A DNA stretch of 54,616 nucleotides from Romeriopsis navalis LEGE 11480 (GCF_015207035.1 NZ_JADEXQ010000035.1:1-54616), one strand, 5' to 3'; numbered from the stretch's first letter, positions 42,633-51,849 are shown. The notes: generated by a model not told the origin, from the letters alone. Made by a program: numbers and translations.

Positions 42633-44013
42633 TGATCTTCCCTCCACGGATACTCACGATATATTCCTTCAACTTTTTGTGGGTTGCCGGTAGAAACGCC
42701 ACAATCGCCAGGCCGAAGCAAGTCCACCAGCCCAATTGGTAGACAAATAAGGCCGCCGCAAATCCGCCCCACCAAATAAACGGCAACCCATAATTGGGCG
42801 ACCCAACGGACTTGACCAAGAAGTGATGAATAATCACATAGCTGCCGATCGCCACCAACTCTGCCCAGCCATAACCAATAAAGCCATAGCGAGGCAGTAG
42901 AAATAGCGCCGCCCCCCCAAATAACAGCACATGCCCCAGATGAAACAGCGTCACCGCCCAGTTATGCTTCAATACGTAGAGCGCCGACGAATGCATATTA
43001 AATAGCGCGTTAGTCAGATTGCCGCAGGCAATAAACGGAAATACGGCGACGACCGGAATCCACTTCGGACCGAACAATTGCGGCATCAACCAGGGGGCAA
43101 CCCACGCAAAGGCAACAACCAATGGCCCCAACGCCAGCACTTGCAATCCCATCCCCTCATTCACAGCCCGAATCAAGCGACCCCGATCACCTTGGAATTT
43201 CGCTAAGGCCGACAGCGCAATTCGCCAAGTCGCCGTTTTCACAAAGCCCAGAACTTCCGCTAAGCGAATCGCTAACGCCACATAACCGACTGCCTCCGCA
43301 CCAGCGAAGCGCCCAACTAACAGCGGATTCACCAAGGCCCGCGCACACCAAACCCAAGTTGAAGCAGAATAACTCACACCATAGGTCAGCATTTCCTTAA
43401 TTAAGGCTGGCTCCCAACAAAGCTGTGGGCGATAGCGCGAGGCCCAATAAAACAATACGAGCCCTTGGATTTGTTGCACCCACCAAGCAATCACGGCCGA
43501 CCAAACACCATAACCCTGGAACGCTAACGTTAACGCCACAACGTAATAAATCAATTGGTCCGCTAATTCGATAAACGCGACACGCTGGTAATCGAGTCGC
43601 CGCTCTAACAAGGCTGTTGGTACTTGGGCCAAAAAGACAATCGGCAAAGCCAGAAACATCATCCGGGCGACTTGGGCAAAACCCTCAATCTTCATCCATT
43701 GCTGTAGCAATGGCATCCCAATCCAGGCACAAACGACTCCCAACACACTCAGCAACAGTAATAAGGTGAAAGCCTGATGATGCGTCCGAGCCGATTCCTC
43801 ACCTTCGTGACGCACAATATAAACTTCAATCCCCATTTGGAAAACCGTTTGAACGTACCAAAAAACGCCAAACGTACCTGCATAGAGACCATAATTTTCT
43901 GGCCCAATTAACCGGGTTAGCAAAAGCACGCCACCTAAACTGATAGCCATGCCAATCCCTTGGCGAAGGGCAAGATAAAACCCGCCACTCATTACCTGTT
44001 GCTTTAAGTTCAT
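42613..44013 (-). CDS. Wzx-type polysaccharide flippase
   Basis: A 466-residue inner-membrane protein with about twelve to fourteen hydrophobic helices, beginning MNLKQQVMSGGFYLALRQGIGM and LTRLIGPENYGLYAGTFGVF, the hallmark of the MOP/polysaccharide transporter family. It moves undecaprenyl-linked repeat units across the membrane for polymerisation. Scattered Arg/Lys between helices fits the inside-positive rule. It sits mid-cluster, overlapping the downstream GT2 gene. Confidence 0.9.
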   Translation of the reverse strand: MNLKQQVMSGGFYLALRQGIGMAISLGGVLLLTRLIGPENYGLYAGTFGVFWYVQTVFQMGIEVYIVRHEGEESARTHHQAFTLLLLLSVLGVVCAWIGMPLLQQWMKIEGFAQVARMMFLALPIVFLAQVPTALLERRLDYQRVAFIELADQLIYYVVALTLAFQGYGVWSAVIAWWVQQIQGLVLFYWASRYRPQLCWEPALIKEMLTYGVSYSASTWVWCARALVNPLLVGRFAGAEAVGYVALAIRLAEVLGFVKTATWRIALSALAKFQGDRGRLIRAVNEGMGLQVLALGPLVVAFAWVAPWLMPQLFGPKWIPVVAVFPFIACGNLTNALFNMHSSALYVLKHNWAVTLFHLGHVLLFGGAALFLLPRYGFIGYGWAELVAIGSYVIIHHFLVKSVGSPNYGLPFIWWGGFAAALFVYQLGWWTCFGLAIVAFLPATHKKLKEYIVSIRGGKISGSTAC

Positions 44014-44065
44014 ACCCGGTCCGTAGATTGAAAAACAGCTCTGTCGAATCGTGATTGATGCACCG

Positions 44066-45202
44066 TCATGAGGCTTTCTCGTGGGAAAAATCCAGCATTT
44101 CCATAATCGGCTGGCGCTGAATCTGCCCCGGCGTCAGGGAACGAGCCATCCCATACAATTCCTGCAATACGCGATGATATTGCTTCACATCCAAGGGTTC
44201 GACTTTCGCCCGCGCAGCCTGCCCCATTTGCAACCGCTGTGCTTCATCCGTAAGTAAGGTATGCAGTGCCGCGGCAATTGCATCAACATCACCGGGTTCC
44301 ACTAAGAAACCCTGCTGCTGCTGGGTGACCATTTCGGGAATTCCCCCCACCGGGGTCACAATCACCGGCAAGCCCCAAGCCATTGCCTCAAGCATGGCAA
44401 CGGGTAAGCCTTCATTATGGGATGGCAGTAGAAAAATATCCGACTGACTCAGAAGTTGATCGCGCATATCAGCATCGATCCAACCGAGTAATTCAATACA
44501 GTGTTGCAACTGATATTGCTCAATCAAATCAGCCGCTTGGGCCACCTCACCGTCACCGGCCAATCGCAGCTGCAGCCGCTGCTGCAGTGCGATCGGCAAC
44601 TGAGCGACGGCCTTAATCACATCAAATGCACCTTTACGATGGCCCACACGCCCCAAGAAAATCAATTGCAGCTTTGCCGCTTGGGGGCGTCGCGGTAACA
44701 CCGATGGCACCTTCACCGGATTGAGCAAGACCACCACACGATTGGGGTCAAGCCGGCAGCGCTCAATATAGTACTGTCGCCAACTATCGGACAGCGCAAT
44801 CAGGACCGCACAACGTCGCAAGGTAAGCGCCACAAACCAACGGATCAAGCGCGGCAAGGCCTCAAAAAAAACGTGAAACTCACAGCCGTGAGTATGCATA
44901 ATCACCGGCTTACGAAATAGCTGCGCTAACCAAACCAGGACGATCGCCCGCAGGACACTGCCTCGTTCCGAGACATGGACATGGACAACATTCACGGGCT
45001 GCCCAATCAGCGCCAACAAAAACTGCCACAAACCACGCCAAAAAACGACCAGACGACGATAAATTGTCCCTTCTTCATGCAGCGCAATATGCCGAATCTG
45101 CAACTGCGCGGCAGGATGATTAACAATTAAATTCTCGACGGTCGCCATTCCACCTTGCTGACGCAGGCTAGGGCCAAGCATTACAACACAGAGATTATCC
45201 AT
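44066..45202 (-). CDS. Glycosyltransferase family 4
   Basis: A 378-residue GT-B transferase and first gene of the minus-strand cluster. N-terminus LCVVMLGPSLRQQGGMATVENLIV; C-terminal half with FLGRVGHRKGAFDVIKAVAQLP, LLGWIDADMRDQLLSQSDIFLLPSHNEGLPVAMLEAMAWGLPVIVTPVGGIPE containing the nucleotide-sugar-binding glutamates. A central hydrophobic stretch may touch the membrane. Donor sugar unknown. Confidence 0.9.
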   Translation of the reverse strand: MDNLCVVMLGPSLRQQGGMATVENLIVNHPAAQLQIRHIALHEEGTIYRRLVVFWRGLWQFLLALIGQPVNVVHVHVSERGSVLRAIVLVWLAQLFRKPVIMHTHGCEFHVFFEALPRLIRWFVALTLRRCAVLIALSDSWRQYYIERCRLDPNRVVVLLNPVKVPSVLPRRPQAAKLQLIFLGRVGHRKGAFDVIKAVAQLPIALQQRLQLRLAGDGEVAQAADLIEQYQLQHCIELLGWIDADMRDQLLSQSDIFLLPSHNEGLPVAMLEAMAWGLPVIVTPVGGIPEMVTQQQQGFLVEPGDVDAIAAALHTLLTDEAQRLQMGQAARAKVEPLDVKQYHRVLQELYGMARSLTPGQIQRQPIMEMLDFSHEKAS

Positions 45203-45969
45203 AATGGGTCAAACAGGTGTGCAAATTTACATCGCTTCAACGATTCAGAAATAACGTGAGTGGTAGCACATCGCCTAGTACATCACGCATTGACAAATCA
45301 ATAATTCGACAATCAGATGAGACCGCATCATGCGTCGCATTTATTAAGTCAATGGACGAACTACATCTAGAATCAGTTGTATTACCAAAATATCGTCGTG
45401 CGATATAAAATCAGTAATCACTACAACTCTGACTAGCAGGAACTAACAACCACAATCTTGCAGAGATCAGCACATTTCCATGTCCGACACTTAAAACTGA
45501 TCATTTCCGGGATGCATTACTGCACGTCAGCCAGGCAATTGCACGATTGACGCAGATCAGCTAATAACGTCTACAGCCGACACATCAGGCATCCGGAGAG
45601 CCGCTTGAACTTTACGGCTTCTACAAACCAACGGCTGAAATGCGGCAAAACCTTGAATTTTTAATTTGTGTTGCACACCGTAAAAACACGTTTTTGCATT
45701 ATTCCCTCGCTTCTCTACTTAAGGGAATATACCGATAGACTGAAAAGCGTAGATGGGTAATTGAGCGCAACATCAAGTAGCACGCAATCGACTGATAATG
45801 TGGATCAATTTAATTGGGGCAACAACGTATGGCGCAGGACTATCGCCAAACCCAACCGATAAATTACTGGGAATTCCGGCAAGTCGTGTCGATCGGGAAT
45901 CCAGCCTCTATAATGGGATATACACAGTAGTAATGCTGTGCACTAGCAACTTACTTTGTTAGCGACTGC
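45203..45969. other. Divergent intergenic region between the polysaccharide cluster and ssrA
   Basis: About 770 bases with no convincing gene; a 63-residue frame (45217-45408) has no family character. TATAAT at 45909-45914 is a plausible -10 box for the tmRNA, 56 bases upstream of the mature 5' end, without a good -35. Confidence 0.45.
45909..45914 (+). promoter_or_regulatory. Putative -10 box of ssrA
   Basis: Exact TATAAT 56 bases upstream of the tmRNA 5' end; a -35 TTGxxx at proper spacing is not present, so this is tentative. Confidence 0.4.
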
Positions 45970-46358
45970 GGGGCTGTCACGGTTTCGACAGGTTGGCGAA
46001 CGTTGCACTGTGATACAGGTCGAGAGTGAGTCCACTCTCGTAAATCAAGGCTCAAAACAAATAGATGCAAACAACATCGTTTCCTTTGCTCGTAAGTCGG
46101 CACCTGTTGCTGCTTAAAAAACCTAAACTCTAGGTCCGAGCGCCACCAAGCTGACTCCGTTAAAGTTTGCTGGCATTAACCCCAACGGATGCGCTGAGGG
46201 AATTTTCTCTGATTACAACTCAGCTAAGACTTAATTAGAGCATCCTACCAGTTGGGATAATAACTGGATCCTGTTCTGAGGGTTAGAAGAACTAAGCCTG
46301 TGAATGAATAGTGCATTAATACCCAATTTGGACACGGGTTCGACTCCCGTCAGCTCCA
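45970..46358 (+). ncRNA. ssrA: Transfer-messenger RNA (one-piece)
   Basis: Rescues stalled ribosomes and tags the nascent protein. The 5' end ggggctgtcacggtttcgac and the 3' end with the T-arm gggttcgactcccgt and acceptor cagctcc-a pair as GGGGCUG/CAGCUCC (one G-U). The tag reading frame at 46067-46114 encodes ANNIVSFARKSAPVAA and ends in TAA at 46115; this is a typical cyanobacterial degradation tag. The piece is not permuted. CCA is not encoded. Two hairpins follow, the second with a T-tract. Length 389 bases, usual for a one-piece tmRNA. Confidence 0.97.
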
Positions 46359-46375
46359 TTAAAATACCAATTGTG

Positions 46376-46412
46376 CTTCTGGAGAGATTGACTCCTTCAA
46401 TCTCTCCAGAAG
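46376..46412 (+). terminator. First hairpin downstream of ssrA
   Basis: Perfect 16-bp stem cttctggagagattga / tcaatctctccagaag with a 5-base loop. No T-tract follows, so it may mark RNA 3' end processing or protection rather than termination. Confidence 0.55.
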
Positions 46413-46417
46413 CCGAT

Positions 46418-46454
46418 AGCCGGACTTGTGCTCACAAGTCCGGCTTATTTTTTC
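46418..46454 (+). terminator. Rho-independent terminator of ssrA
   Basis: Perfect 12-bp stem agccggacttgt / acaagtccggct with a 4-base loop followed by TATTTTTTC. Confidence 0.85.
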
Positions 46455-46931
46455 GCATCCGTATTAATCGGAGCATCCGATGTGACACATCCGCTAATCA
46501 AAAAATCGGATTGCGTCTGACCCGCCACGTTGAAAATACGGGAAATTGCAAAATCTCAAAAAAAAGTTCGAGAAAACTGAGTTTTTTTTCGTGTTTTCAG
46601 TAGTTTCCCTGAAAGCGCTTCACCGAAGGACTTTCGACCAGACTCTCCAACTTTCAACAATCTTTCCACAAGGCAAGATCGGCAAATCACACCAAAATGC
46701 ACAACTTTCCAACAGATTCATTTGAATTCTCCACAGGTTATTCACACCTTTTTTATACGTAGGAAAATTGATACATTTTCGCCCCGTGGATCTACCATCT
46801 CTATTCTGAGAAACCTGTGGCAGAATCAGGCCACATCCGCAGCAAGCAGTCGTTATAACGCCTGATGTATCGAGGATGCAGCATGATCTACCGGGAAACC
46901 GGTCTCACCTGATTGAATGAGCTTAGTGACT
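46455..46931. other. Intergenic region with DnaA-box-like cluster
   Basis: About 480 AT-rich bases with no gene. It contains A- and T-tracts (about 46558-46590) and, at 46672-46746, CTTTCCACA, TTCTCCACA and TTATTCACA, all in the same orientation. The last is a perfect DnaA box (TTWTNCACA); the others differ at one position. Confidence 0.5.
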
Positions 46932-47129
46932 ATGAATTCTTCTGTTTGTTTGTTGGCCGAATTACCTGAATCGTTGCATGGGGCTTTGAAGACTTACCTT
47001 GATCGTCACCCCGAGTGGGATCAGGACCGAGCGATCGCTGCGGCACTGTCTCTATTCCTGATGCAAAATAACAGCGATGGCAACGCCGCTCGGGTTTACC
47101 TCGATACGTTATTTACTGAAGCCGTTTAA
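46932..47129 (+). CDS. Small DUF2811-like protein
   Basis: A 65-residue protein recalled, from memory, as DUF2811, a small family confined to cyanobacteria. The marks are LLAELPESLHGALKTYLD, then HPEWDQDRAIAAALSLFL and the tail ARVYLDTLF. It has no membrane segment and no known function. ATG 46932 is preferred to 46917 since MNSSVCLLAELPES is the usual beginning. About 150 bases upstream of hemJ in the same direction. Confidence 0.7.
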   Translation: MNSSVCLLAELPESLHGALKTYLDRHPEWDQDRAIAAALSLFLMQNNSDGNAARVYLDTLFTEAV

Positions 47130-47281
47130 TGTCGAACCGGAATTGACTGCAGCGCGCCATGGTATTTGGGCAGCGAATATGTCGCCGTTGCACAACATTA
47201 CGAATTGCAACGGGTCTATAGCCGCAGGCTTCGTCATGATTCTTTAATGAGTGATAGATCTTGCAATTCACCCTTTAGAAT

Positions 47282-47869
47282 ATGGCCTATCTCTGGTTTA
47301 AGTCTTTTCATATTGTGGCCTTCGTATCCTGGTTTGCGGGCCTATTTTATATGCCGCGCCTGTTTGTCTATCATGCTGAAGCAAATGAGCAGCCAGAAGC
47401 CGTCGGCAAAGTACTGAAGCAACAGTACGAAATCATGGAAAAACGGCTATACAGCATTATCATGACACCGGCCATGGTGGTGACCGTGCTGATGGCAATT
47501 GGCATGCTGAGCATCGCCCCTGATTTGCTCAAGGAAACTTGGCTCCAGGTAAAAATCGGGTTAGTTGCAATTTTGATGATTTATCACTTTTACTGCAAGC
47601 GCATTATGAAGCGGTTTGCAGCGGGTGAGACACCATTTACAGGACAACAATTTCGCTGGCTGAATGAGTTCCCGACCTTCCTTCTAGTTGTGGTCGTGAT
47701 GCTGGCGATTTTCAAGAACAATATTCCGCGCGACGCCACAGGCTATGTTGTAGTAGCAATGGCGGTCGCTTTTGCTGCGAGCATTCAGCTCTATGCACGC
47801 AAACGGCGTCTCGCCAGGGAGCAAGCGGAAAAAGATGCGCTCGCAACAGCGGCAACTTCCGAAGCCTAA
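47282..47869 (+). CDS. hemJ: Protoporphyrinogen IX oxidase, HemJ type
   Basis: Oxidises protoporphyrinogen IX to protoporphyrin IX, the branch to heme and chlorophyll, in the membrane. The 195-residue protein has four hydrophobic helices and the HemJ hallmarks: FHIVAFVSWFAGLFYMPRLFVYHAEA near the N-terminus with its conserved His, then YHFYCKRIMKRFAAGE and RWLNEFPTFLLV. The charged C-terminal tail is disordered-looking. This is the enzyme found in most cyanobacteria instead of HemG or HemY. It precedes tsaC by about 30 bases. Confidence 0.95.
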   Translation: MAYLWFKSFHIVAFVSWFAGLFYMPRLFVYHAEANEQPEAVGKVLKQQYEIMEKRLYSIIMTPAMVVTVLMAIGMLSIAPDLLKETWLQVKIGLVAILMIYHFYCKRIMKRFAAGETPFTGQQFRWLNEFPTFLLVVVVMLAIFKNNIPRDATGYVVVAMAVAFAASIQLYARKRRLAREQAEKDALATAATSEA

Positions 47870-47900
47870 TCAAAATTGCATCCACTGCTGACCGAAGTTT

Positions 47901-48545
47901 ATGAGCGATGTCACCTTTCTACAGCTGATTGAACGCGTTACTCAGGACAATGCGCTCGCCAGTTTCCCGACTGACACAGTACCGGCATTAGCGGCCATCC
48001 CCCATGCCGCAGACAAAATTTATGCGACGAAACAACGCAGCCAGGAGAAACCACTCATACTCATGGCCGGCGAATCGGAAGCGCTCTGGGACTATCTCAA
48101 TGGCACGTCCGAAGAACAAGCCATTTGGCGATCACTGATGGAACAATATTGGCCAGGCGCATTAACCTTAGTTTTGCCAGCGAGCTCGTTTGTCCCCATC
48201 GCAATGAATCCACAGCATCCCGGCACAATTGGGATACGCATTCCAAATCATCCGATCGCCCGCCAAATACTGCAGCAGACTGGCCCATTAGCCACAACCA
48301 GTGCGAACCGCTCCGGTCAACCAGCGTTGCTGGAGATGAGGGAGATCGCCCAAGCCTTTCCCCAAGTTTTGCAGCTTACAGATACCGCAATCGCGCGTCT
48401 CAATGTCACTGCCGAAGCTCTGAATAGTACTGGAACACCATCTACTGTGGCGAAATGGCAAGGCGATCGATGGGCAATTTTGCGCCAAGGTGCGGTAATC
48501 CTACCGCAGTCAATTCTGCAAGCCGAACCAAGATCGATACAATAG
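47901..48545 (+). CDS. tsaC: Threonylcarbamoyladenylate synthase
   Basis: Makes threonylcarbamoyl-AMP for the t6A base at position 37 of ANN-decoding tRNAs, together with TsaBDE. The 214-residue YrdC/Sua5-like protein shows FPTDTVPALAAIPHAADKIYATKQR, QYWPGALTLVLPA, IGIRIPNHPIARQIL and TSANRSGQPAL, typical of the family. It lacks the C-terminal Sua5 domain. Spacing of 31 bases after hemJ and 43 bases before clpP suggests one operon. Confidence 0.93.
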   Translation: MSDVTFLQLIERVTQDNALASFPTDTVPALAAIPHAADKIYATKQRSQEKPLILMAGESEALWDYLNGTSEEQAIWRSLMEQYWPGALTLVLPASSFVPIAMNPQHPGTIGIRIPNHPIARQILQQTGPLATTSANRSGQPALLEMREIAQAFPQVLQLTDTAIARLNVTAEALNSTGTPSTVAKWQGDRWAILRQGAVILPQSILQAEPRSIQ

Positions 48546-48588
48546 AGAACAACAATCGAGATAACTCCAGCGAGAGACGACAGGCTTC

Positions 48589-49185
48589 ATGATTCCTACA
48601 GTTATTGAACAATCTGGTCGCGGCGAACGCGCGTTTGATATTTACTCGCGGCTCTTGCGAGAGCGCATCGTGTTTCTCGGCACCCAAGTGACCGCTGAAT
48701 CGGCCAACTTGATTGTGGCGCAGCTCTTATTTCTAGAGGCCGAAGACCCGGACAAAGACATTTATCTCTACATTAATTCGCCCGGCGGCTCAGTCTATGA
48801 CGGGATGGGCATCTATGACACCATCAAACAGGTGAAGCCAGACGTATCGACCGTATGTATGGGGTTTGCAGCCAGCATGGGCGCATTTCTGCTCAGCGCG
48901 GGCACCAAAGGCAAACGCATGAGCCTGCCCCACGCACGGATTATGATTCACCAACCCCTTGGCGGTGCTCAAGGTCAGGCGAAAGACATTGAGATTCAAG
49001 CCAATGAAATTCTTTACATCAAAGATCGGCTGAACACGGCTTTAGCGGAACATACCGATCAGCCCCTGAGCAAGATTCAGGAGGATACCGATCGCGATTT
49101 CTACATGTCCGCCCAGGAAGCCATGGAATATGGATTAATCGATCAAGTCATCGATCGTAAATCCATGCCGGTGCGAGCGGTGTAG
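48589..49185 (+). CDS. clpP: ATP-dependent Clp protease proteolytic subunit
   Basis: Serine peptidase core of Clp; forms heptameric rings that work with ClpX or ClpC. The 198-residue sequence has the catalytic triad Ser96 ([10 protein letters not shown]), His121 ([10 protein letters not shown] pattern) and Asp170 ([13 protein letters not shown]), so it is active rather than a Clp[24 protein letters not shown] at the N-terminus is standard. Cyanobacteria have several ClpP paralogues; which one this is cannot be told. A terminator follows. Confidence 0.96.
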   Translation: MIPTVIEQSGRGERAFDIYSRLLRERIVFLGTQVTAESANLIVAQLLFLEAEDPDKDIYLYINSPGGSVYDGMGIYDTIKQVKPDVSTVCMGFAASMGAFLLSAGTKGKRMSLPHARIMIHQPLGGAQGQAKDIEIQANEILYIKDRLNTALAEHTDQPLSKIQEDTDRDFYMSAQEAMEYGLIDQVIDRKSMPVRAV

Positions 49186-49209
49186 ATCTAATAAGCATTC
49201 AACACAAGC

Positions 49210-49250
49210 AAAGCCAGTGTTCATTTTTTATGAACGCTGGCTTTTTTCTT
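49210..49250 (+). terminator. Rho-independent terminator after clpP
   Basis: 14-bp stem with one G-U pair, aaagccagtgttca (49210-49223) / tgaacgctggcttt (49231-49244), followed by TTTCTT. Confidence 0.8.
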
Positions 49251-49318
49251 GCCGACTTGATGCCAATGTCATCGCTGCCCGATCGGGCGGTAGCAAAATT
49301 CAAACGATAAAATTCAAC

Positions 49319-50242
49319 TTAGAACGGCAAATCGCTCAACGCCGGCTGTACTTTTGAGGGCCGGGCCTTGAGATTATGCAAAAAGCCGAGTAACTCATCT
49401 TCTGTGAGCTCTGCCCGGGTGCGCTTTCCATAGGTTTCCTGGAGATAAGCACTGCCTTGCTTCTTCGTCCAACCAATCCGCTCAATCTCAGTCCCAATCT
49501 GGGCGATGGCATCCGACAAATCAATCGTCGGCTCCTCTGGTGGCACATCATCCGCCGCAGAAGATTCAATCACTTCACCATTATCCAGGGTGAATTCATA
49601 CTCAATTTCCATCTCACCCGCATCATCCGCGCCAACCGTCGTTTCCACCACGGGTTCCGGGGGCGGGGGCACTTCCACCTTCGGCGTCACCTTGGCCTTC
49701 GGCGATTTGGCTTTTGACTTCGTCGACTTCGCTGCCTTTGAGGTCGTCGATTGCGGCGCAGTCACTTCAGGTGGTGCTGGCACATCAGCGGCAGCAACAT
49801 CAACCACTGCCGGTGGTTCTGATACCGGCATCGCCGCTGGCACCATATCCGGGATGCGGGCCGCTGCAACTTCAGGCTTGGGTTCTACCGTGCTACGTGA
49901 TTCCGCAAGATTCAACGGGGTCAGTCCCAACACTGCCACAACACGCGCTCGGGCCTGGTCTTCCGCCACTTCAATCGTCGAAGCTGACGCCATCGCCGTG
50001 GCGATCGCTTGACCATCGACTTCCACTGTCGTCCGCACCACGTAATGGCCATCTACCACCTGCACCAACTCCGACAATAGACATCCAGTGGGATGATGGG
50101 AGCGCAGCTGAATCAACAAACCTTGACTGACAAATCCAGAATTCACAGTAGCAACCCGCTCTAACATTGATGACTCGATCAAACCAACTCCCCTAGCATC
50201 ACCCACGACACTAGCTGGTTTGGCGCTTGCAGCTAAATTCAT
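49319..50242 (-). CDS. Protein of unknown function with SSB-like C-terminal tail
   Basis: A 307-residue protein. The N-terminal part (about 30-112; LLIQLRSHHPTGCLLSELVQ, VVRTTVEVDGQAIATAMASA) is a small alpha/beta domain that also begins some Rad52/ERF-related proteins. The middle (about 115-215) is low-complexity, rich in Pro/Ala/Val/Lys and Glu. A C-terminal helical module (about 245-292; IGTEIERIGWTKKQGSAYLQ, ETYGKRTRAELTEDELLGFL) precedes ALSDLPF, which looks like the conserved acidic-hydrophobic tip of SSB (DDDIPF) used to recruit DNA-repair enzymes. A role in DNA metabolism is inferred; I do not recognise a named family. Confidence 0.6.
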   Translation of the reverse strand: MNLAASAKPASVVGDARGVGLIESSMLERVATVNSGFVSQGLLIQLRSHHPTGCLLSELVQVVDGHYVVRTTVEVDGQAIATAMASASTIEVAEDQARARVVAVLGLTPLNLAESRSTVEPKPEVAAARIPDMVPAAMPVSEPPAVVDVAAADVPAPPEVTAPQSTTSKAAKSTKSKAKSPKAKVTPKVEVPPPPEPVVETTVGADDAGEMEIEYEFTLDNGEVIESSAADDVPPEEPTIDLSDAIAQIGTEIERIGWTKKQGSAYLQETYGKRTRAELTEDELLGFLHNLKARPSKVQPALSDLPF

Positions 50243-50646
50243 TGTAGTATCTAAGAACTAGATTGACAAAAGTTGAACGAACAGTTGACGTGGCGAACCT
50301 GGTAGGGTGATTAGCCACAATTAATTTTGAGACCGATAAGCACACGATGGAACCAGCGTTGCTGGCCTCCCGGTTATTAGGCATCTCAGCTAAATACCCT
50401 ACACGATTTTTCCGACTTTAGTTATATTTGAATTACGCAGTCACAGTAAGATACTAATCCCTGGCAATTTCAATTCGCCAAGGGGCCAATAGTTTCAACC
50501 ACCGCCGCTAACCGATTAATTCACCATTTAAAAGCGTCTTATAGAACACTTACCGAGACGGGGCACAATTGCTATATTTAGGAGCCGAGTTCCTTCAGAA
50601 TGCGGTTTTAACAACTTAAATTCAGCATCACATTAACTAATCAAAA
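50243..50646. other. Divergent promoter region upstream of phoU
   Basis: About 400 bases with no gene. I looked for the cyanobacterial Pho box (repeated CTTAACCT-like octamers) and saw only weak matches, so none is called. Confidence 0.4.
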
Positions 50647-51363
50647 ATGATTTTTGAGCCAGCGGCGACTCTTTTTCGTCAAGCAAATAATAAGAGTAAT
50701 ATTGTGGACTCCCAGAATGACGCCCCATTGCGCGTAAACTTTGATCGGCAGTTAAAGCGCCTTCAACAGGACGTATTGCGCATGGGCGCATTGGTTGAAA
50801 AATCCTGCTACCTGGCCCGGCAAGGCTTATTGGAATATGACTTAGAAGCAGCTGGCAAGATTCGCACTCAAGATAAGGCGATCGACGCACTGTACAAGCA
50901 AATTGAGCTGAACTGCGTCAATATCATTGCCCTCCAATCACCAGTCGCCCAAGATTTGCGGCTTCTCAGTGCGATTATGCAATTGGTGCGCGATCTAGAA
51001 CGTGTCGGCGATTATGCCAAGAATCTCGGCGATGTTGCCCTCCGACTCGCGAACTACGACAACGTGCCACATATGCCACGGATTCGGATTATGTTCGATC
51101 GCTGCCGTGCACTACTGGCAACGGGGCTGGAAGCCTTAGCCAATCTGGATGGAGAAATGGCTCGCAATATGTCCGATCAAGATGACCTAATTGATGCGGA
51201 CTACCACGAACTCTACACATTGCTCACCCAAGAAACCCAGGTCCCCGGGATTGTTGAGCCGATTGTGCTTTTAGTACTGACAATTCGCCACTTGGAGCGA
51301 ATTGCCGACCATGCAACAAACGTCGGCAAACGCGTCGACTATATCGTGACAGGTGAGCGTTAA
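50647..51363 (+). CDS. phoU: Phosphate signalling complex protein PhoU
   Basis: Negative regulator linking the Pst phosphate transporter to the SphS/SphR kinase pair and regulating phosphate uptake. The 238-residue protein has two PhoU-type helical bundles (about 30-120 and 130-230) with RLLSAIMQLVRDLERVGDYAKNLG and its partner VLLVLTIRHLERIADHATNVGKRV carrying the metal-binding E/D..D patterns. The N-terminal 28 residues are longer than usual; a GTG at 50704 is an alternative start. No pst genes are adjacent. Confidence 0.92.
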   Translation: MIFEPAATLFRQANNKSNIVDSQNDAPLRVNFDRQLKRLQQDVLRMGALVEKSCYLARQGLLEYDLEAAGKIRTQDKAIDALYKQIELNCVNIIALQSPVAQDLRLLSAIMQLVRDLERVGDYAKNLGDVALRLANYDNVPHMPRIRIMFDRCRALLATGLEALANLDGEMARNMSDQDDLIDADYHELYTLLTQETQVPGIVEPIVLLVLTIRHLERIADHATNVGKRVDYIVTGER

Positions 51364-51420
51364 CGAGACACCCACCCAGCATCGCATCAAGTAACGTGCC
51401 GGACTAAGCATCGATACTAG

Positions 51421-51849
51421 CTAACTTGATACACCCAAGGTTTCTAGCCGCTGACATAAGTCCTGCAAAACCACCTTGCTATCGATCGGCTGACGCGGTG
51501 GAAGTTCGGTTAAGTCTGGAATATTTTGCAATTCATCACAGGGACAAGACAGCGTTGGTAAACCTGTGGCTTTCATCGGCACCGGCAAACTGCAGCGGGC
51601 ACAGTCCTGAATTTCCCATGTTGGTTCAAGCAACTGGGCAATTGTTTGCACCGTCCCATCAAGATAACTTTGGGCGGCAACTTTCGGATCAGACAGTTGC
51701 TGCCAAATCACTTCGAAATCACGACTATAATCACCATCCGCCAACACAGTCTGAGGCTTGATTAACTGGTTACCGGGTGGCATCCGCAAACCACGGCCAA
51801 GCTGAAACCAGTAGGCAAGATAAGTTTTCACATGGGTTGGCAGTGCCAT
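51421..51849 (-). CDS. Conserved protein with CxxC-like cysteines, unknown function
   Basis: A 142-residue soluble protein. It starts MALPTHVKTYLAYWFQLGRGL and has IQDCARCSLPVPM and LSCPCDEL, two Cys pairs about 20 residues apart that could bind one zinc ion. The rest is helical. It recalls conserved cyanobacterial proteins of unknown function; no enzyme motif is seen. Convergent with phoU, 57 bases between the stops and no strong terminator. Confidence 0.55.
   Translation of the reverse strand: MALPTHVKTYLAYWFQLGRGLRMPPGNQLIKPQTVLADGDYSRDFEVIWQQLSDPKVAAQSYLDGTVQTIAQLLEPTWEIQDCARCSLPVPMKATGLPTLSCPCDELQNIPDLTELPPRQPIDSKVVLQDLCQRLETLGVSS

Noticed and set aside
45217-45408. 63-residue plus-strand frame between the polysaccharide cluster and ssrA.
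   Set aside because: Composition has no protein-like pattern, no ribosome-binding site, and no motif.
50540-50640. Possible Pho box upstream of phoU (TTTTAACAAC, CATTAACT).
   Set aside because: Matches to the CTTAACCT-type repeat are poor and the 3-base spacing is not kept.
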